The notes under the pieces: model-generated
The model's database searches: none
Told to the model about the DNA's origin: nothing
Seen by the model: the letters and a program-made list of their open reading frames with translations, nothing else
Made by a program: the position numbers and the translations under genes
NCBI RefSeq assembly: GCF_000238275.3
Contig: NZ_AHCF03000003.1
Coordinates: forward strand, 62,001-126,000
DNA length: 64,000 bases
Reading direction: 5' to 3'
DNA from: Pseudoalteromonas undina
Lineage (GTDB): Bacteria > Pseudomonadota > Gammaproteobacteria > Enterobacterales > Alteromonadaceae
Shown here: positions 10,659-20,800 of the stretch, in pieces
Numbering within the stretch: position 1 is the first letter of the stretch
Layout of the letters: every line of letters starts with the position of its first letter

Positions 10659-11324
10659 TTAATAATGTTTACCATTCATACCAAGTTGAGTTTTTAGATC
10701 ATTTGCAAAGCTAATAAATTTTTCTTTAATAGTGCGCTTAACTTTAACTTCCACAGAGCCTAAAACAGTTTTTCCTTCAATTTGAATCGTTGGCGCTTGG
10801 CGTTTATTGAGTGAAACTGTTTTATTTTCAAAACTGCCTAAAATACAAAACATTTTAGAAACTACATTAACGTGCTCAGGTACATATATTTCTTCGCTGC
10901 CAAAGTAACAATTAACGTGAATAGTGACATGTTGGTGGGTAAAAATAGCATCCGTAAAATCAAGATTGATTGACCCCATGTAGTTTTCTATATAAATGTT
11001 TTGAGGCACCACCCATTGGCCGCTTCGTTCACTTGAACCAAGAATGCTTCTTAATGTAAGTGGCTCTTCATCAGTCTCATGCTGCGCACTATAATTAGGT
11101 GCAAACTGCGAGTGCTTTTGTGCCTTATATTGCTGGTCAGTAATTAAGGTTAAATCTTCAACAAGGGCCATAAGCGCGCTATTGTCACTCGCTGCCATTG
11201 CATCGTCTAAGCGCCTCTCAAATGCTTCTACAGAAATGACACCATGGCTGTAATTATAAATGAGTTGATCAATTACTTGCTCACGAACTTGCTCGATAGG
11301 GCGGTCTTCAATTTTAACAGACAT
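10659..11324 (-). CDS. DUF1707 and LiaF-like C-terminal domain protein
   Basis: A 221-residue soluble protein. Residues 5-58 match the DUF1707 pattern (EQVIDQLIYNYSHGVISVEAFERRLDDAM), a short helical domain common in bacterial envelope-stress proteins. Residues about 105-205 form a beta-rich region like the LiaF/DUF2154 C-terminal domain, with repeated short strands around FGSEEIYVPEHVNV and LGSFENKTV. No signal peptide or membrane segment is visible. A role in sensing envelope stress is an inference from related domain pairs. The gene is monocistronic and divergent from the BON-protein gene. Confidence 0.75.
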   Translation of the reverse strand: MSVKIEDRPIEQVREQVIDQLIYNYSHGVISVEAFERRLDDAMAASDNSALMALVEDLTLITDQQYKAQKHSQFAPNYSAQHETDEEPLTLRSILGSSERSGQWVVPQNIYIENYMGSINLDFTDAIFTHQHVTIHVNCYFGSEEIYVPEHVNVVSKMFCILGSFENKTVSLNKRQAPTIQIEGKTVLGSVEVKVKRTIKEKFISFANDLKTQLGMNGKHY

Positions 11325-11638
11325 TTAAATTATCCTTTTAAGGTTGCTGGCTAGTTCAAAGCAAGCCTTATACCAAATAATAATTCATTTAAAATCATTG
11401 GCTTATGTTTTTTTGTTTTTTCATCCTTTATTATATTAACGACAGATTAACCAAATATACAATTATTTAGTAAGTTTCGCTATTCGAGAAAGTTTTACGC
11501 AATGGTCTGTAAATGTTTACTTCGTAGGTTTAAGTCAGTATCGGTAGTTTTAATTTAAACCATTGAAATTTAAGTGTAAAAATAGTTGGCCCGATGTTCG
11601 CATTAGTTCAAGTGTCTTTAATCAAAAGGAGAACGATT
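11325..11638. other. Divergent intergenic region, AT-rich
   Basis: A 314-bp region between the divergent DUF1707 and BON genes. It must hold both promoters, but no -35/-10 pair with good spacing stands out and no clear inverted repeat is seen. Only the ribosome site AAGGAG before 11639 is obvious. Confidence 0.5.
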
Positions 11639-12208
11639 ATGAAAACATTTAATAAGTCTATGATTGCAGCCCTAGTATTAGGAACAACCGCAATGGGCGC
11701 TCAAGCAAGCAGCTGGGAAAACGAAAGTAAAGATGCTTGGATTGATGGAAAGGCAGAAACAGTACTGCTGATGAACACCAATCTAAACAACTTTGATATC
11801 AACACGGACGTAAAAAACGGCAAGGTAATGCTAACAGGTAAAGTAAACAGCGATGTAGATAAAGAACTTGCTGAAGAACTCGTGCTAAGCCTAGATGGTG
11901 TAACTGATGTTGAAAACAGTCTAACTGTGGTAAAAAACACCGACATGAAGAAGCATGATTCTAAAATGATGGGTAACGGTACCGAAAGTGATTTAACCGA
12001 TGCCAAAATCACAACAGTCATCACAACGCGTTACTTATTTGATTCTGAAGTAGGTGGTACAGACATTGATGTTGATACCGATAATGGTGTAGTAACTCTT
12101 AAAGGTTCAGTTGAGTCTGATGCTGAAAAGCAATTAGCGATGGAAATTGCTAAGAACGCTGAAGATGTTCGCAAAGTAGTTGATGAATTAACTGTTATTG
12201 CAGAATAA
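11639..12208 (+). CDS. Periplasmic protein with two BON domains (OsmY-like)
   Basis: A 189-residue protein with a Sec signal peptide (MKTFNKSMIAALVLGTTAMG, cleavage after AQA near residue 22). Two BON domains follow (about 35-97 and 118-185). Each contains the pattern of a short helix, then VKNGKVMLTGKV or TDNGVVTLKGSV, then a second helix ending in V-DVENSL or VRKVVDEL. BON proteins such as OsmY are thought to contact membranes and are often stress-induced. The ATG at 11639 is chosen because AAAGGAG precedes it and the signal peptide begins there. The frame is open 45 bases further upstream. Confidence 0.88.
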   Translation: MKTFNKSMIAALVLGTTAMGAQASSWENESKDAWIDGKAETVLLMNTNLNNFDINTDVKNGKVMLTGKVNSDVDKELAEELVLSLDGVTDVENSLTVVKNTDMKKHDSKMMGNGTESDLTDAKITTVITTRYLFDSEVGGTDIDVDTDNGVVTLKGSVESDAEKQLAMEIAKNAEDVRKVVDELTVIAE

Positions 12209-12220
12209 TACACTATACTA

Positions 12221-12247
12221 AAAGCCCAGCCTTGCTGGGCTTTTTGC
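12221..12247 (+). terminator. Rho-independent terminator of the BON gene
   Basis: AAAGCCCAGC (12221-12230) pairs with GCTGGGCTTT (12234-12243) around a 3-base loop and leads into T residues. Confidence 0.92.
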
Positions 12248-12273
12248 TTTGCTAACGTTAGAAGGGTTAAATT

Positions 12274-12432
12274 ATGGATATTATCAGGATTATTTTTTCT
12301 ATTTTATTACCACCACTGGGTGTATTTTTACAGGTGGGGCTAGGGATGCACTTTTGGTTAAATATTCTGCTAACCTTGCTCGGCTATTTCCCAGGATTAA
12401 TTCATGCGATTTATATTATCGCCAAAAAATAA
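12274..12432 (+). CDS. YqaE/Pmp3 family small membrane protein
   Basis: A short gene of 52 codons, MDIIRIIFSILLPPLGVFLQ at the N-terminus and ending IYIIAKK. Two hydrophobic helices (about 4-21 and 28-50) are joined by VGLGMHFW. The LPPLGVFLQVG and LTLLGYFPG motifs are those of the YqaE/Pmp3 proteolipid family, found from bacteria to plants and linked in yeast and plants to membrane potential under salt stress. GAAGGG precedes the ATG at a suitable distance. The gene follows the terminator of the BON gene, so it needs its own promoter or read-through. Confidence 0.88.
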   Translation: MDIIRIIFSILLPPLGVFLQVGLGMHFWLNILLTLLGYFPGLIHAIYIIAKK

Positions 12433-12613
12433 CACCATATCGCAGTAATACATTTAATACTGAGTTGCTAATTGCCATCGTAAGGTATGTGTATTAGTTA
12501 CTCAGACTACTATTATTTAATGAGTTCGTTTCTTCGAAGTCATCATCAATAAATCTAAAAGCTTACTATTTGAGCAGTTGGCCCTTTGATTGTTAAAATA
12601 AAGCTTTTTGCTA

Positions 12614-12642
12614 GTGACAAGCCCCTAAAAACTTTTTATACT
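12614..12642 (+). promoter_or_regulatory. Probable sigma-70 promoter of the tRNA gene
   Basis: GTGACA (12614-12619) and TATACT (12637-12642) are 17 bases apart. A GC-rich stretch (GCAACCCGC) follows the -10 box, as in stringently controlled stable-RNA promoters. The predicted transcript starts near 12649, about 60 bases before the tRNA. Confidence 0.55.
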
Positions 12643-12709
12643 GCAACCCGCTTTAGTCGCTCTGTGGCTAAACGCTTCAAAAATTAACTGCTTACAGTTA
12701 TACAAAGAT

Positions 12710-12786
12710 GGCCCCTTAGCTCAGTTGGTTAGAGCACACGACTCATAATCGTTAGGTCCCCAGTTCGAGTCTGGGAGGGGCCACCA
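12710..12786 (+). tRNA. tRNA with anticodon CAT, probably tRNA-Ile2 (lysidine type)
   Basis: A 77-base tRNA with encoded CCA. The acceptor stem GGCCCCT/AGGGGCC, D arm, anticodon loop CTCATAA and T stem CCCAG/CTGGG all form. Anticodon CAT could mean Met or the Ile2 isoacceptor, whose C34 is changed to lysidine by TilS. The acceptor stem has C4-G69 and C5-G68 and is the same as in E. coli tRNA-Ile2, unlike elongator tRNA-Met, so Ile2 is favoured. The outer anticodon-stem pair 27-43 is C with U, a mismatch. The gene stands alone. Confidence 0.93.
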
Positions 12787-13045
12787 CTTTTCAAAGCTTT
12801 CCAAGTAAATAAAAACTCATTTTCCTAGTTTATAAAATTCGCTTTTGTTATTTCTATCGTATTTTCACCAGTACACTGATTTTTTTATTAATTCTATTGA
12901 ATACATTGCAATAAACACAGTTGAATCTACTATTAAAGTGTTATGGGGTTTTATTATAAAAATCTTTACTTTATGCCCTTTAATGTCGCTACTGTTAATT
13001 GTCTGCGGTATATAAAATACTGCTTAGTTACCCCTTAGGTGCTCT

Positions 13046-14923
13046 ATGTTATTAAAACGAAAAGTATACCTCAGCCTTATTCTGGCTGTTGTTGCTCCTT
13101 TAGCAATATCTACTCTAATCTTTTCCAATAGTATTCGCTCAAATACAGAAGAAAAACTAGCAAAAGTAGATTTACCGACTGCGCTTAGTGAAGTTAAAAG
13201 CCAAATAGAGCTGGAACTTTCTACACCTATTGTTGTAGGCAAAGAAATAGCGCAAAACTTATTTGTGCAGCAATGGATGAATAATAATGAAGATGCGCAA
13301 AGTCGAGGTAAATTTATTGATTACCTCAAACATATAAAAAATAAAAACCAAGCCAGTAACGCATATATTATTTCTAAAAACTCCCGTAACTATTACACCG
13401 ATGAGGGTATTTCCAGGCAAATAGATAGTAGTGATACTTGGTTTGATGCTTTTTTAGCATCGGATAGACCATTTGAAGTAGCGCTCGACATAGATAAAGG
13501 CAGCTCTGAGGTGATGGTATTTATTAATTATGCCATTGAGCTTGATGGGCAACGACAAGGAATTGCCGGAATTGGCCGTTCGCTCGATTCTATGGTGGAT
13601 CTCATAAGTGAATATAGGATAGGTGAGGGCGGCATTGTTTATTTGGTCTCTGGTAGTGGCGAGATTATGCTGCATGGTAATAAAACTAAAATAGGGCAAT
13701 CTGTTGACTTGACGCCGATTAAAAATGGGGCAATTCAAAGTAAAGTAATTGATGGTGATGACTATGTTGTATCAAGTACGCCTGTAAACTCATTAGGTTG
13801 GCATCTAGTTGCTGAAATTCCCCAAGAGCAATTATATGGCCCAATTAATAGTGCTATTAATACTAATATCATTTTTGGTGTAATTATTGCTCTTGTCGGT
13901 TTAGCGTCAGCACGCGTGTTGGTAGGGCAAATATTTAGGCCAATCGAAAACATTACTTCAGCAGTGAATGCGTTAACAGAAAAAGATGGCGATTTAACAG
14001 CGCGACTTCCTACTGACGATAATAATGAAATTTCAGATTTGGCGATTAAGTTTAATCTGTTTTTAGAGCAGTTACATTATATGTTTAAACAGGTCTCTGA
14101 GTCGGCAATTCATGTTAAAGGTATTTCCCAAGATGTACTTGAGCAAGTACAAGGAGCAGCTAATTTAGCTGAGGTACAGTCATCGAGTACACAAACGGTG
14201 GCGGCAGCGGTTAATGAGATGGAAGTTACGGTTCAGGATATTTCTGGCAGTGCCAGCAATGCGGCAGATATTGCGACTAAAACCGAAGAAACGACGCATA
14301 AAGGCGTTGGTTTTGTGCAAAGCACAATTAAACAAATGGAACAGTTAGAAGCATCGATGGCCAATTCTGTGGCTTCGGTGTTAGAGCTCTCGACAGAGAT
14401 TAAATCAATTTCTCATGTATTGGATGTCATTAAAGGGATTTCTGAGCAAACTAACTTATTGGCGTTAAATGCGGCAATTGAAGCGGCGAGAGCTGGAGAG
14501 CAAGGGCGTGGCTTTGCAGTAGTTGCTGATGAAGTGAGAACGCTTGCACAGCGTACTGCGGAGTCTACAGAGCAAATTAATGAGATGATTGCTTCGTTAA
14601 ATGCTAAAGCTTCAAGCACGGTAACTGCGATTGAATTGGGCAGCAAAAACACTTTAGAAAATGCCGAACGATTAAAAGAAACAGGCCATACATTAAATGG
14701 TATTTCACAGGAAATTGTACTGTTAAGCGAGTTAAATAACTCAGTGGCTACAGCAACGCGAGAGCAAACTTTAGCAACCTCAGAAATTAGCCAAAATATT
14801 GTAATGATCTCCGACTCGGCAGAGCAAACCAAAGAAAATATGAAAAAGTCAGAGCAGCTTTGTAATGGTTTAAATAAAGAGTCGAATATTTTAAGGGATT
14901 TACTAGGTAAGTTTACGCTTTAA
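13046..14923 (+). CDS. Methyl-accepting chemotaxis protein with periplasmic Cache domain
   Basis: A 625-residue chemoreceptor. A first membrane segment lies at about 7-26 and a periplasmic sensor of about 240 residues follows, resembling a double Cache domain ([19 protein letters not shown] at its end). The second membrane segment is at about 272-294, then a HAMP domain (to about 350) and the cytoplasmic signalling domain. That domain carries the conserved hairpin tip [20 protein letters not shown] and [15 protein letters not shown]. The ligand is unknown. No C-terminal CheR-binding pentapeptide is present. AGGTG precedes the ATG. It is monocistronic. Confidence 0.95.
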   Translation: MLLKRKVYLSLILAVVAPLAISTLIFSNSIRSNTEEKLAKVDLPTALSEVKSQIELELSTPIVVGKEIAQNLFVQQWMNNNEDAQSRGKFIDYLKHIKNKNQASNAYIISKNSRNYYTDEGISRQIDSSDTWFDAFLASDRPFEVALDIDKGSSEVMVFINYAIELDGQRQGIAGIGRSLDSMVDLISEYRIGEGGIVYLVSGSGEIMLHGNKTKIGQSVDLTPIKNGAIQSKVIDGDDYVVSSTPVNSLGWHLVAEIPQEQLYGPINSAINTNIIFGVIIALVGLASARVLVGQIFRPIENITSAVNALTEKDGDLTARLPTDDNNEISDLAIKFNLFLEQLHYMFKQVSESAIHVKGISQDVLEQVQGAANLAEVQSSSTQTVAAAVNEMEVTVQDISGSASNAADIATKTEETTHKGVGFVQSTIKQMEQLEASMANSVASVLELSTEIKSISHVLDVIKGISEQTNLLALNAAIEAARAGEQGRGFAVVADEVRTLAQRTAESTEQINEMIASLNAKASSTVTAIELGSKNTLENAERLKETGHTLNGISQEIVLLSELNNSVATATREQTLATSEISQNIVMISDSAEQTKENMKKSEQLCNGLNKESNILRDLLGKFTL

Positions 14924-14958
14924 GCGCGGTTTTATAAAAATTAGCAGAGCGGGGATAC

Positions 14959-14995
14959 CATCATAGTTATAGAGCACTTGCCTATAACTATGATG
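14959..14995. terminator. Bidirectional terminator hairpin
   Basis: A perfect 14-bp inverted repeat (14959-14972 with 14982-14995, starting CATCATAGTTATAG) with a 9-base loop lies between two convergent genes and is followed by TTTTA. Confidence 0.8.
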
Positions 14996-15007
14996 TTTTA
15001 ATAGCCG

Positions 15008-15337
15008 TTAATTTTTACGATAAATCTCGTGATTCATTTCGTAAATATTAACGCTTAAGCTATCAGAGGCTCTGCAATATGTTTGTAGGCACGCTAGTAA
15101 CTGCTCACTTAGCTTTTGCTTTTGCTCAATAGAGCGCCCAGCCATAATATGTACAGCAATATGAATAAACCCTTCTTTACCCACACCTAATTGGTAATGT
15201 TGATACGCAATAGCACGAGTTTTTATTGTTTCTAAATCAAATAAGCCACTTTCAAATGTTGTTGTGTGGATTTTTTCCACTAGAACCTGAGGTAATAAAG
15301 GCAGATCTTCTGAGTGTTCAATAATAACGTGTGGCAT
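15008..15337 (-). CDS. 5-carboxymethyl-2-hydroxymuconate isomerase family protein
   Basis: A 109-residue protein of the tautomerase superfamily, CHMI type. The catalytic proline directly follows the initiator Met (MPHVIIEHS), as in HpaF of homoprotocatechuate degradation. Other family features are the HIAVHIMAGRS strand and the C-terminal VNIYEMNHEIYRK. No other aromatic-degradation gene is nearby, so a physiological role in that pathway is not supported and a general tautomerase role is possible. GAGGATACGCTAA precedes the ATG. Confidence 0.82.
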   Translation of the reverse strand: MPHVIIEHSEDLPLLPQVLVEKIHTTTFESGLFDLETIKTRAIAYQHYQLGVGKEGFIHIAVHIMAGRSIEQKQKLSEQLLACLQTYCRASDSLSVNIYEMNHEIYRKN

Positions 15338-15452
15338 TTAGCGTATCCTCTTTAGATTGGTTTGTTTAATTATACCAAACGGGTTTGTACACGCTAACCC
15401 TATAGAGCTTAATTTTTAAAAATTTGGCTTAGCATAGTTCAGGCTGTTGCTT

Positions 15453-17570
15453 TTAGGGCAAATATTGATGGTTGATACGTTTTATGTCAATTTGTGGTGA
15501 CTTATACGAAGAGTATACCAGCCAGTTGGTATTTGAAATATAGGTTAAGCCAGAGGTACGACTAAATGCGCGTTCGGGAAGGCGTATAACGTCATGATGG
15601 CTTTTGGTTGAGAAGTCGTAATAACTCAAACGGTAATCACCTTGTTTTACATTAAAATAGTAAATACGCGATGTCGCTAAGGTGTCGCCTTCAAAAAAGT
15701 ACCACGAATTATGATTAGATAAATTAATTTCGCTAACCAGTGGTTGCTCAGTTTGGCTATCAGGATCTTTGATCCATAATTGATTAGTTGCTTGGTTGGC
15801 AAAAACTAAAGCGCCTTGCTTGTTTTCATAAGCATATAATGTTGGTGAATCTATGGCTTGTTCGAGTTTATTACCATTTAAATCGAAGCGATACACGTGC
15901 TGATCATCAGAGACTAATACGCTTTTACTGTCTGCAGCCCAGCTCGGTTTACCATGATCGCTAAAGCCCGTAGGTAATAATTCACTGGTTTGTTTATTAA
16001 AGTCATACAGGTATAACGCATGACCACTAGGGTGCGAGGCAACAAAAGCAATATAATCACCATCAGGCGACCATACTGGGTGGTAAATATTGGCATTGAG
16101 ATTAGTGAGCTGCTTTCGAGATGTACCGTCTTTTTTTGCGGTCCACAACTCCATTGAGCCCGACTCATTAGAGACAAACGCGAGTTTGTTTCTGGTTTTA
16201 TTGTAATTAGGAAAGCGGGTACTAAAATGGCTCGATAATACAGGGAAAGGAGAGCTTACAACCGCATTATTAACCTCTAAACGCATTAAAGCCGAGTCTA
16301 TATTCCACTGATGAAAATACAAACTGCCATCACTGGCAAATTCTGGGTAGCTTAAGCCATCTATGCGGGCATTGATCATTTGTTGTGTTTTAAGGTTGTA
16401 AAAGTACCCTTGGCGTTTACCTTTTTTTACACCAGAAAAAACGAGTTGCGCCTTAGAGGGGTGCCAATCAACGCCTCTCATATCAATAAACCCAGTAGTT
16501 AACTGCTTTGCATTGCCTGTTTTTATATCGATTAAAAATAATTCTTCAAACCCCGTTGGTAAGTTACGAGATACTACAAGTTGAGTTGCATCTGGGGAGA
16601 ACACAACCGACTCATCGCTATATTGGCATGCTGAAATACAAGGTATTTGAGTAATTGTGTATGGCGATGAGGTTAAATCAACAAGGTTAAGTTGAGTCAG
16701 ATTATTTTCATCATCTTCACTAATATAAACCAGTTTAGTGCCTAGGGCATTTATGTCTATATCGGTACTCGCTTTGTTACCACACTTCCCTAAAATAGTG
16801 GTATTTCCCGAGGCAATATTTTGCTGAATAACCTCACAGCCTTGACCAGATATACGGCGATAATAATAAATAAAGGTTAAGTCAGAGCTAAATACCGCTC
16901 GCCCTTCAATGAATGGGGTGTCGGTAAGTGCTATTGCAGCTTGTTCGGGTAAATGTAAATCACGTAAGTATAAATTTGCTTTATGACCAGGGCGGCGCCA
17001 AGAATATGCTAAAAAGTGACTGTCGCTGGATATAGCAGGGAATAGCTCTCGTCCAGGGCTGGTAGTAATGGTTTCAACATGATCGTATAAGCGCTCTGCT
17101 TGTTGCGATAGCGCAAGAGGCTTATTTTCATCGCTAAAAGCGTTGTAACCCCAGACTCCAGCGAATAACAAGACCACGATAGCCATGACTACAGCGAAAA
17201 TATATTTAGGGCGAGTAGAGGATGTATTAATACTGTTCTGCGCGTTTGGCATTATTGGTTTTTGCACTAAGCGATAACCTGTTTTACGCAGTGTTTCTAT
17301 GTAGGTGTTGTCGGGGTCAAGCTCTTTAAAGCTTTTACGAAGGTGCCATATGGCATTAGTGAGCGCTTTCTCACCCACATATTGATTACCATCCCATACG
17401 TTTTCGATTAGTTGTTCGCGACTCACCGCATTTGGATAACACGCTACTAAGTAGGTCAGCAGCTCTATAAATTTAGGTTGTAAAATACAGGCTTTATCAG
17501 CACAAAACAGCTTATTTTCAAACGCCGATATTTGGCAATTTCCAATTGAAAAAGGCTGTTGAGTATTCAT
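15453..17570 (-). CDS. CadC-like membrane transcription regulator with TolB-type beta-propeller
   Basis: A 705-residue one-component regulator. Residues 1-110 form an OmpR-type winged helix (NAVSREQLIENVWDGN; ALTNAIWHLRKSF; YIETLRKTGYRLV). A single membrane segment lies at about 128-148 (YIFAVVMAIVVLLFAGVWGY). The remaining 540 residues are periplasmic and show repeated PD40/WD-like blades (FSPDATQLVVSR, WSPDGDYIAFVAS, ADSKSVLVSDD). It is divergent from a TonB-dependent receptor gene 322 bases away. Control of that receptor is likely by position but not proven. Confidence 0.88.
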   Translation of the reverse strand: MNTQQPFSIGNCQISAFENKLFCADKACILQPKFIELLTYLVACYPNAVSREQLIENVWDGNQYVGEKALTNAIWHLRKSFKELDPDNTYIETLRKTGYRLVQKPIMPNAQNSINTSSTRPKYIFAVVMAIVVLLFAGVWGYNAFSDENKPLALSQQAERLYDHVETITTSPGRELFPAISSDSHFLAYSWRRPGHKANLYLRDLHLPEQAAIALTDTPFIEGRAVFSSDLTFIYYYRRISGQGCEVIQQNIASGNTTILGKCGNKASTDIDINALGTKLVYISEDDENNLTQLNLVDLTSSPYTITQIPCISACQYSDESVVFSPDATQLVVSRNLPTGFEELFLIDIKTGNAKQLTTGFIDMRGVDWHPSKAQLVFSGVKKGKRQGYFYNLKTQQMINARIDGLSYPEFASDGSLYFHQWNIDSALMRLEVNNAVVSSPFPVLSSHFSTRFPNYNKTRNKLAFVSNESGSMELWTAKKDGTSRKQLTNLNANIYHPVWSPDGDYIAFVASHPSGHALYLYDFNKQTSELLPTGFSDHGKPSWAADSKSVLVSDDQHVYRFDLNGNKLEQAIDSPTLYAYENKQGALVFANQATNQLWIKDPDSQTEQPLVSEINLSNHNSWYFFEGDTLATSRIYYFNVKQGDYRLSYYDFSTKSHHDVIRLPERAFSRTSGLTYISNTNWLVYSSYKSPQIDIKRINHQYLP

Positions 17571-17892
17571 AGTATGTGTATTTAAACCTCTTCCTAGTAT
17601 GAGTTATTAGCGATGTTTGTACGTGTTGTTTAATGCAAAGTAACACGATAATTAGTTAATATTCAATTTTACAACATTCTAACACAATAAATATAAGTCC
17701 ATGATTATAAATAAATAGATATTAAATAGATGTAAAATAGGGATATAAACGAGACACCTCTCATTGTGCTTTTATTCACGATTACTTACAACCTGTTATT
17801 AGTAAAACAAACCAATTAGTACAAAACAGATTTAATAACTAAAAAGTTAATAAAAAAGCTACTAATGGGATAATAAAAAATGAGGGAAGTCT
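17571..17892. promoter_or_regulatory. Divergent promoter region of the regulator and receptor genes
   Basis: A 322-bp, very AT-rich region between the CadC-like gene and the TonB-dependent receptor gene. Promoters for both must lie here, but no -35/-10 pair stands out. No long inverted repeat is seen. Confidence 0.5.
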
Positions 17893-20800
17893 GTGAGTAA
17901 AATATCAACCAAAAAATGCGCTTTAGCTTTGGCTATAACAGCGAGTCTATCTGGGCATGTAATAGCAAATGACGAGGCAATTGATCGTCAATCAACTGCT
18001 AAGGCAAGCGAAGAAGTGGTACAAGAAGTACCAGAGAAAATAACAGTAACAGGCTCGCGTTTAAAGCGTGATAGTTTTTCGGTCACAACTCCGCTGGTTA
18101 CCATGGACAGAGCATCAATTCAGGATACAGGCTTAGGCAATCTTTCAGATGTATTAATCGATAATATGCCTGCACTGAGCCAAAGTATTGGCAACACAAC
18201 CAGCCAATCAAGCATTTCGGGTACTGGTTTATCAACAGTCCAGCTTCGTGACTTAGGCGCTAATAGAACGTTGACATTGATTGATGGCCGCCGTGTTGTC
18301 TCTAATAGTTACGGTGGTAATTATGTTAGTTTAAATACCATTCCAAGTGGCATGGTAGAGCGCGTTGAAATTATCAGTGGTGGTGCGTCGGCCACTTATG
18401 GTGCCGATGCGGTAGCCGGTGTTGTTAATATTATTACTCAGTCAAAAAAAGAAGGTTTTGAATTTCAAGCCCGAGGCGGTGAAACAACCGATGGTGGCGG
18501 TCGCGAATTTACGCTTGATTTAAACTACGGAACGTCATTTGCTGATGATCGCGGTTATGTATTTGTCAGCTCAAACTGGGATCGTGATTTTGGTATGACC
18601 TTTTACGATCGCGACCGAGCGCAAATAGAAGCGGCGCATAGTTACGATGATGAGCTGATGTGTAATCAAATGTACACTGCTGATGGCTATCAGTGTATGA
18701 GTGGTATTACACAAGCTGATTGGGCAAGCAAAAGCGATGGTACCTTAGGTGGTGTATTTTTAGAGAATAATAATAACGACACTCAGTTTTGGTACGACGG
18801 TCAAACGCTACGTGATGATTGGAAAGGCAATGAAGAAATTTATGGTATTAATTCACAGCAGTACGTTATGCTTGATGTGCCGAGTGATAACTTTTCGACT
18901 GCAATAAAAGTCGATTATGATGTAACAGACGACATCATGAGTTATTTCCAAATTCATTACAGTAAGAGTGGCTCGTTTAACGATAAGTCACCAGAAGATG
19001 AATACGAAGGGGCTTACGTACCTCGCTACGACCCAGTGACAGGGGATCCTATCGATGATATTGCGCCAGGTTATATTCCTATTGATAACCCATATGTGCC
19101 ACAAGAAATTATTGACAGTAACCCATACAAAGACCGTATTTATTGGGATCGTCGTTTTGGTGAAGTAGGTAATATCAGCACCGATAACAACCGTACGACT
19201 ATTCGTACCTGGGCTGGCCTGCAAGGTATGATGTTTGATGATACATGGGATTGGGATATTTCTGCCGGATATGGTCAATTTAAACAGCATCAAATCCGCA
19301 GTAACGAGCTAAACACGGTACGTGTCAACCAAGCTCTGCAAGCTGAAGAATTAGCCGATGGCACTATTCAATGTAAAGACGCCGAAGCGCGAGCGCAAGG
19401 ATGTGTCCCGCTTAATTTATTTGGTGAAGGGTCTATTACCCCTGACATGGCAGACTGGATCCGTACAAATCCAATTATTGATACTGAGATTCAACAGTAC
19501 ACGGTAATGGGTTATATCACCGGTGACTTATATGAATTGCCAGCAGGTAATGTGTCTGCAGTATTTGGAGCAGAGTATCGTAAAGACTCGCAAAGCTTAG
19601 ATACCAGTGATGATATGAAAGCGGGCGGTATTACGTTTAACGTTGTGCCTTCTTTTTATGGTGAAGTAGAAGTGTATGAGGCGTTTGCTGAGCTTGCAGT
19701 GCCAATACTAAAAGATGCGCCATTTGCTAAAAGTTTGTCGGCAGAAACGTCGCTACGATTAGCAAATTACAGTATTGATAATATCAGCACCGTAGCCAGT
19801 TATAAGTTAGGATTATTGTGGCAGCCAATTGATGGATACATGCTACGTGCTAACTATGCGCGTGCACAGCGTGCCCCAACTATTACAGAGCTATTATCGC
19901 CCCCTCGCGGCGATTTTGATTCATTTGATGATATTTGTGATGGCTTAACTGCAACATCAACAAACCCAGGGCACGATAACTGTCGCTTAGAGCCAACCTT
20001 GGCACAAAAGCTGGCTGATGATCCTAACTTTGAATTTGAAAGTGAAGACAATAACTATTCACCAAATACGGGTAATCCAAACTTAAAAGAAGAAACAGCC
20101 GATACCTATACCTTTGGTATTACTGTTTCACCTGAGTTTTTAGATGGCTTTAACTTAGCGGTTGATTACTACGACATTGCCATTGTTGATGCAATTGATG
20201 AAATAAGTAACGAAAACATCATGCGTGAATGTTATGACTCAGAGGCTGCGTGGGGTAGTGATAACGAATATTGTAACGATATTACCCGTAACGACGAAGG
20301 TAACATTGTAAAAATACTTCAGCGTGAATATAACTTAGATGAGTTAACAGCGCGCGGTTACGATGTAGTTGCAACTTACAAATATGACATAGGCAGCTAT
20401 GGCAATTTGTCATTTAAGCTTGATTACAATCACATTATTGAAAACTCACAAACCTATGAAGGGTTAGATGGTAACAGTGTTACTTCACAGTATGCAGGTT
20501 ATGGCCGTTCAAAAGATAAAGCGGCTATGTCGATTGTATGGAAAATGGATGACTTACGTATCCGCTGGCGTACGAATTACGTAGGCGCATTTAAAGCAAG
20601 CCAAGAAGATGAGAAAGACTACCTTGAGTATGTTGCTGCAAATGATGAGCGCTGTGCTGCGGGCGATGCAGGTTGTATTGCTAACCCTGAGCCACTGGCA
20701 TACCAAAACTACGGTTCATTTTTAAAGCATAGTTTATCAGCGTCTTACACTATGGCACTGACTGATAAGAGTGACTTGCGTGTATTTGGCGGGATTAATA

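Noticed and set aside
15008..15337. An aromatic-degradation gene cluster
   Set aside because: Only the small isomerase-like gene is present and no ring-cleavage or pathway genes lie near it.
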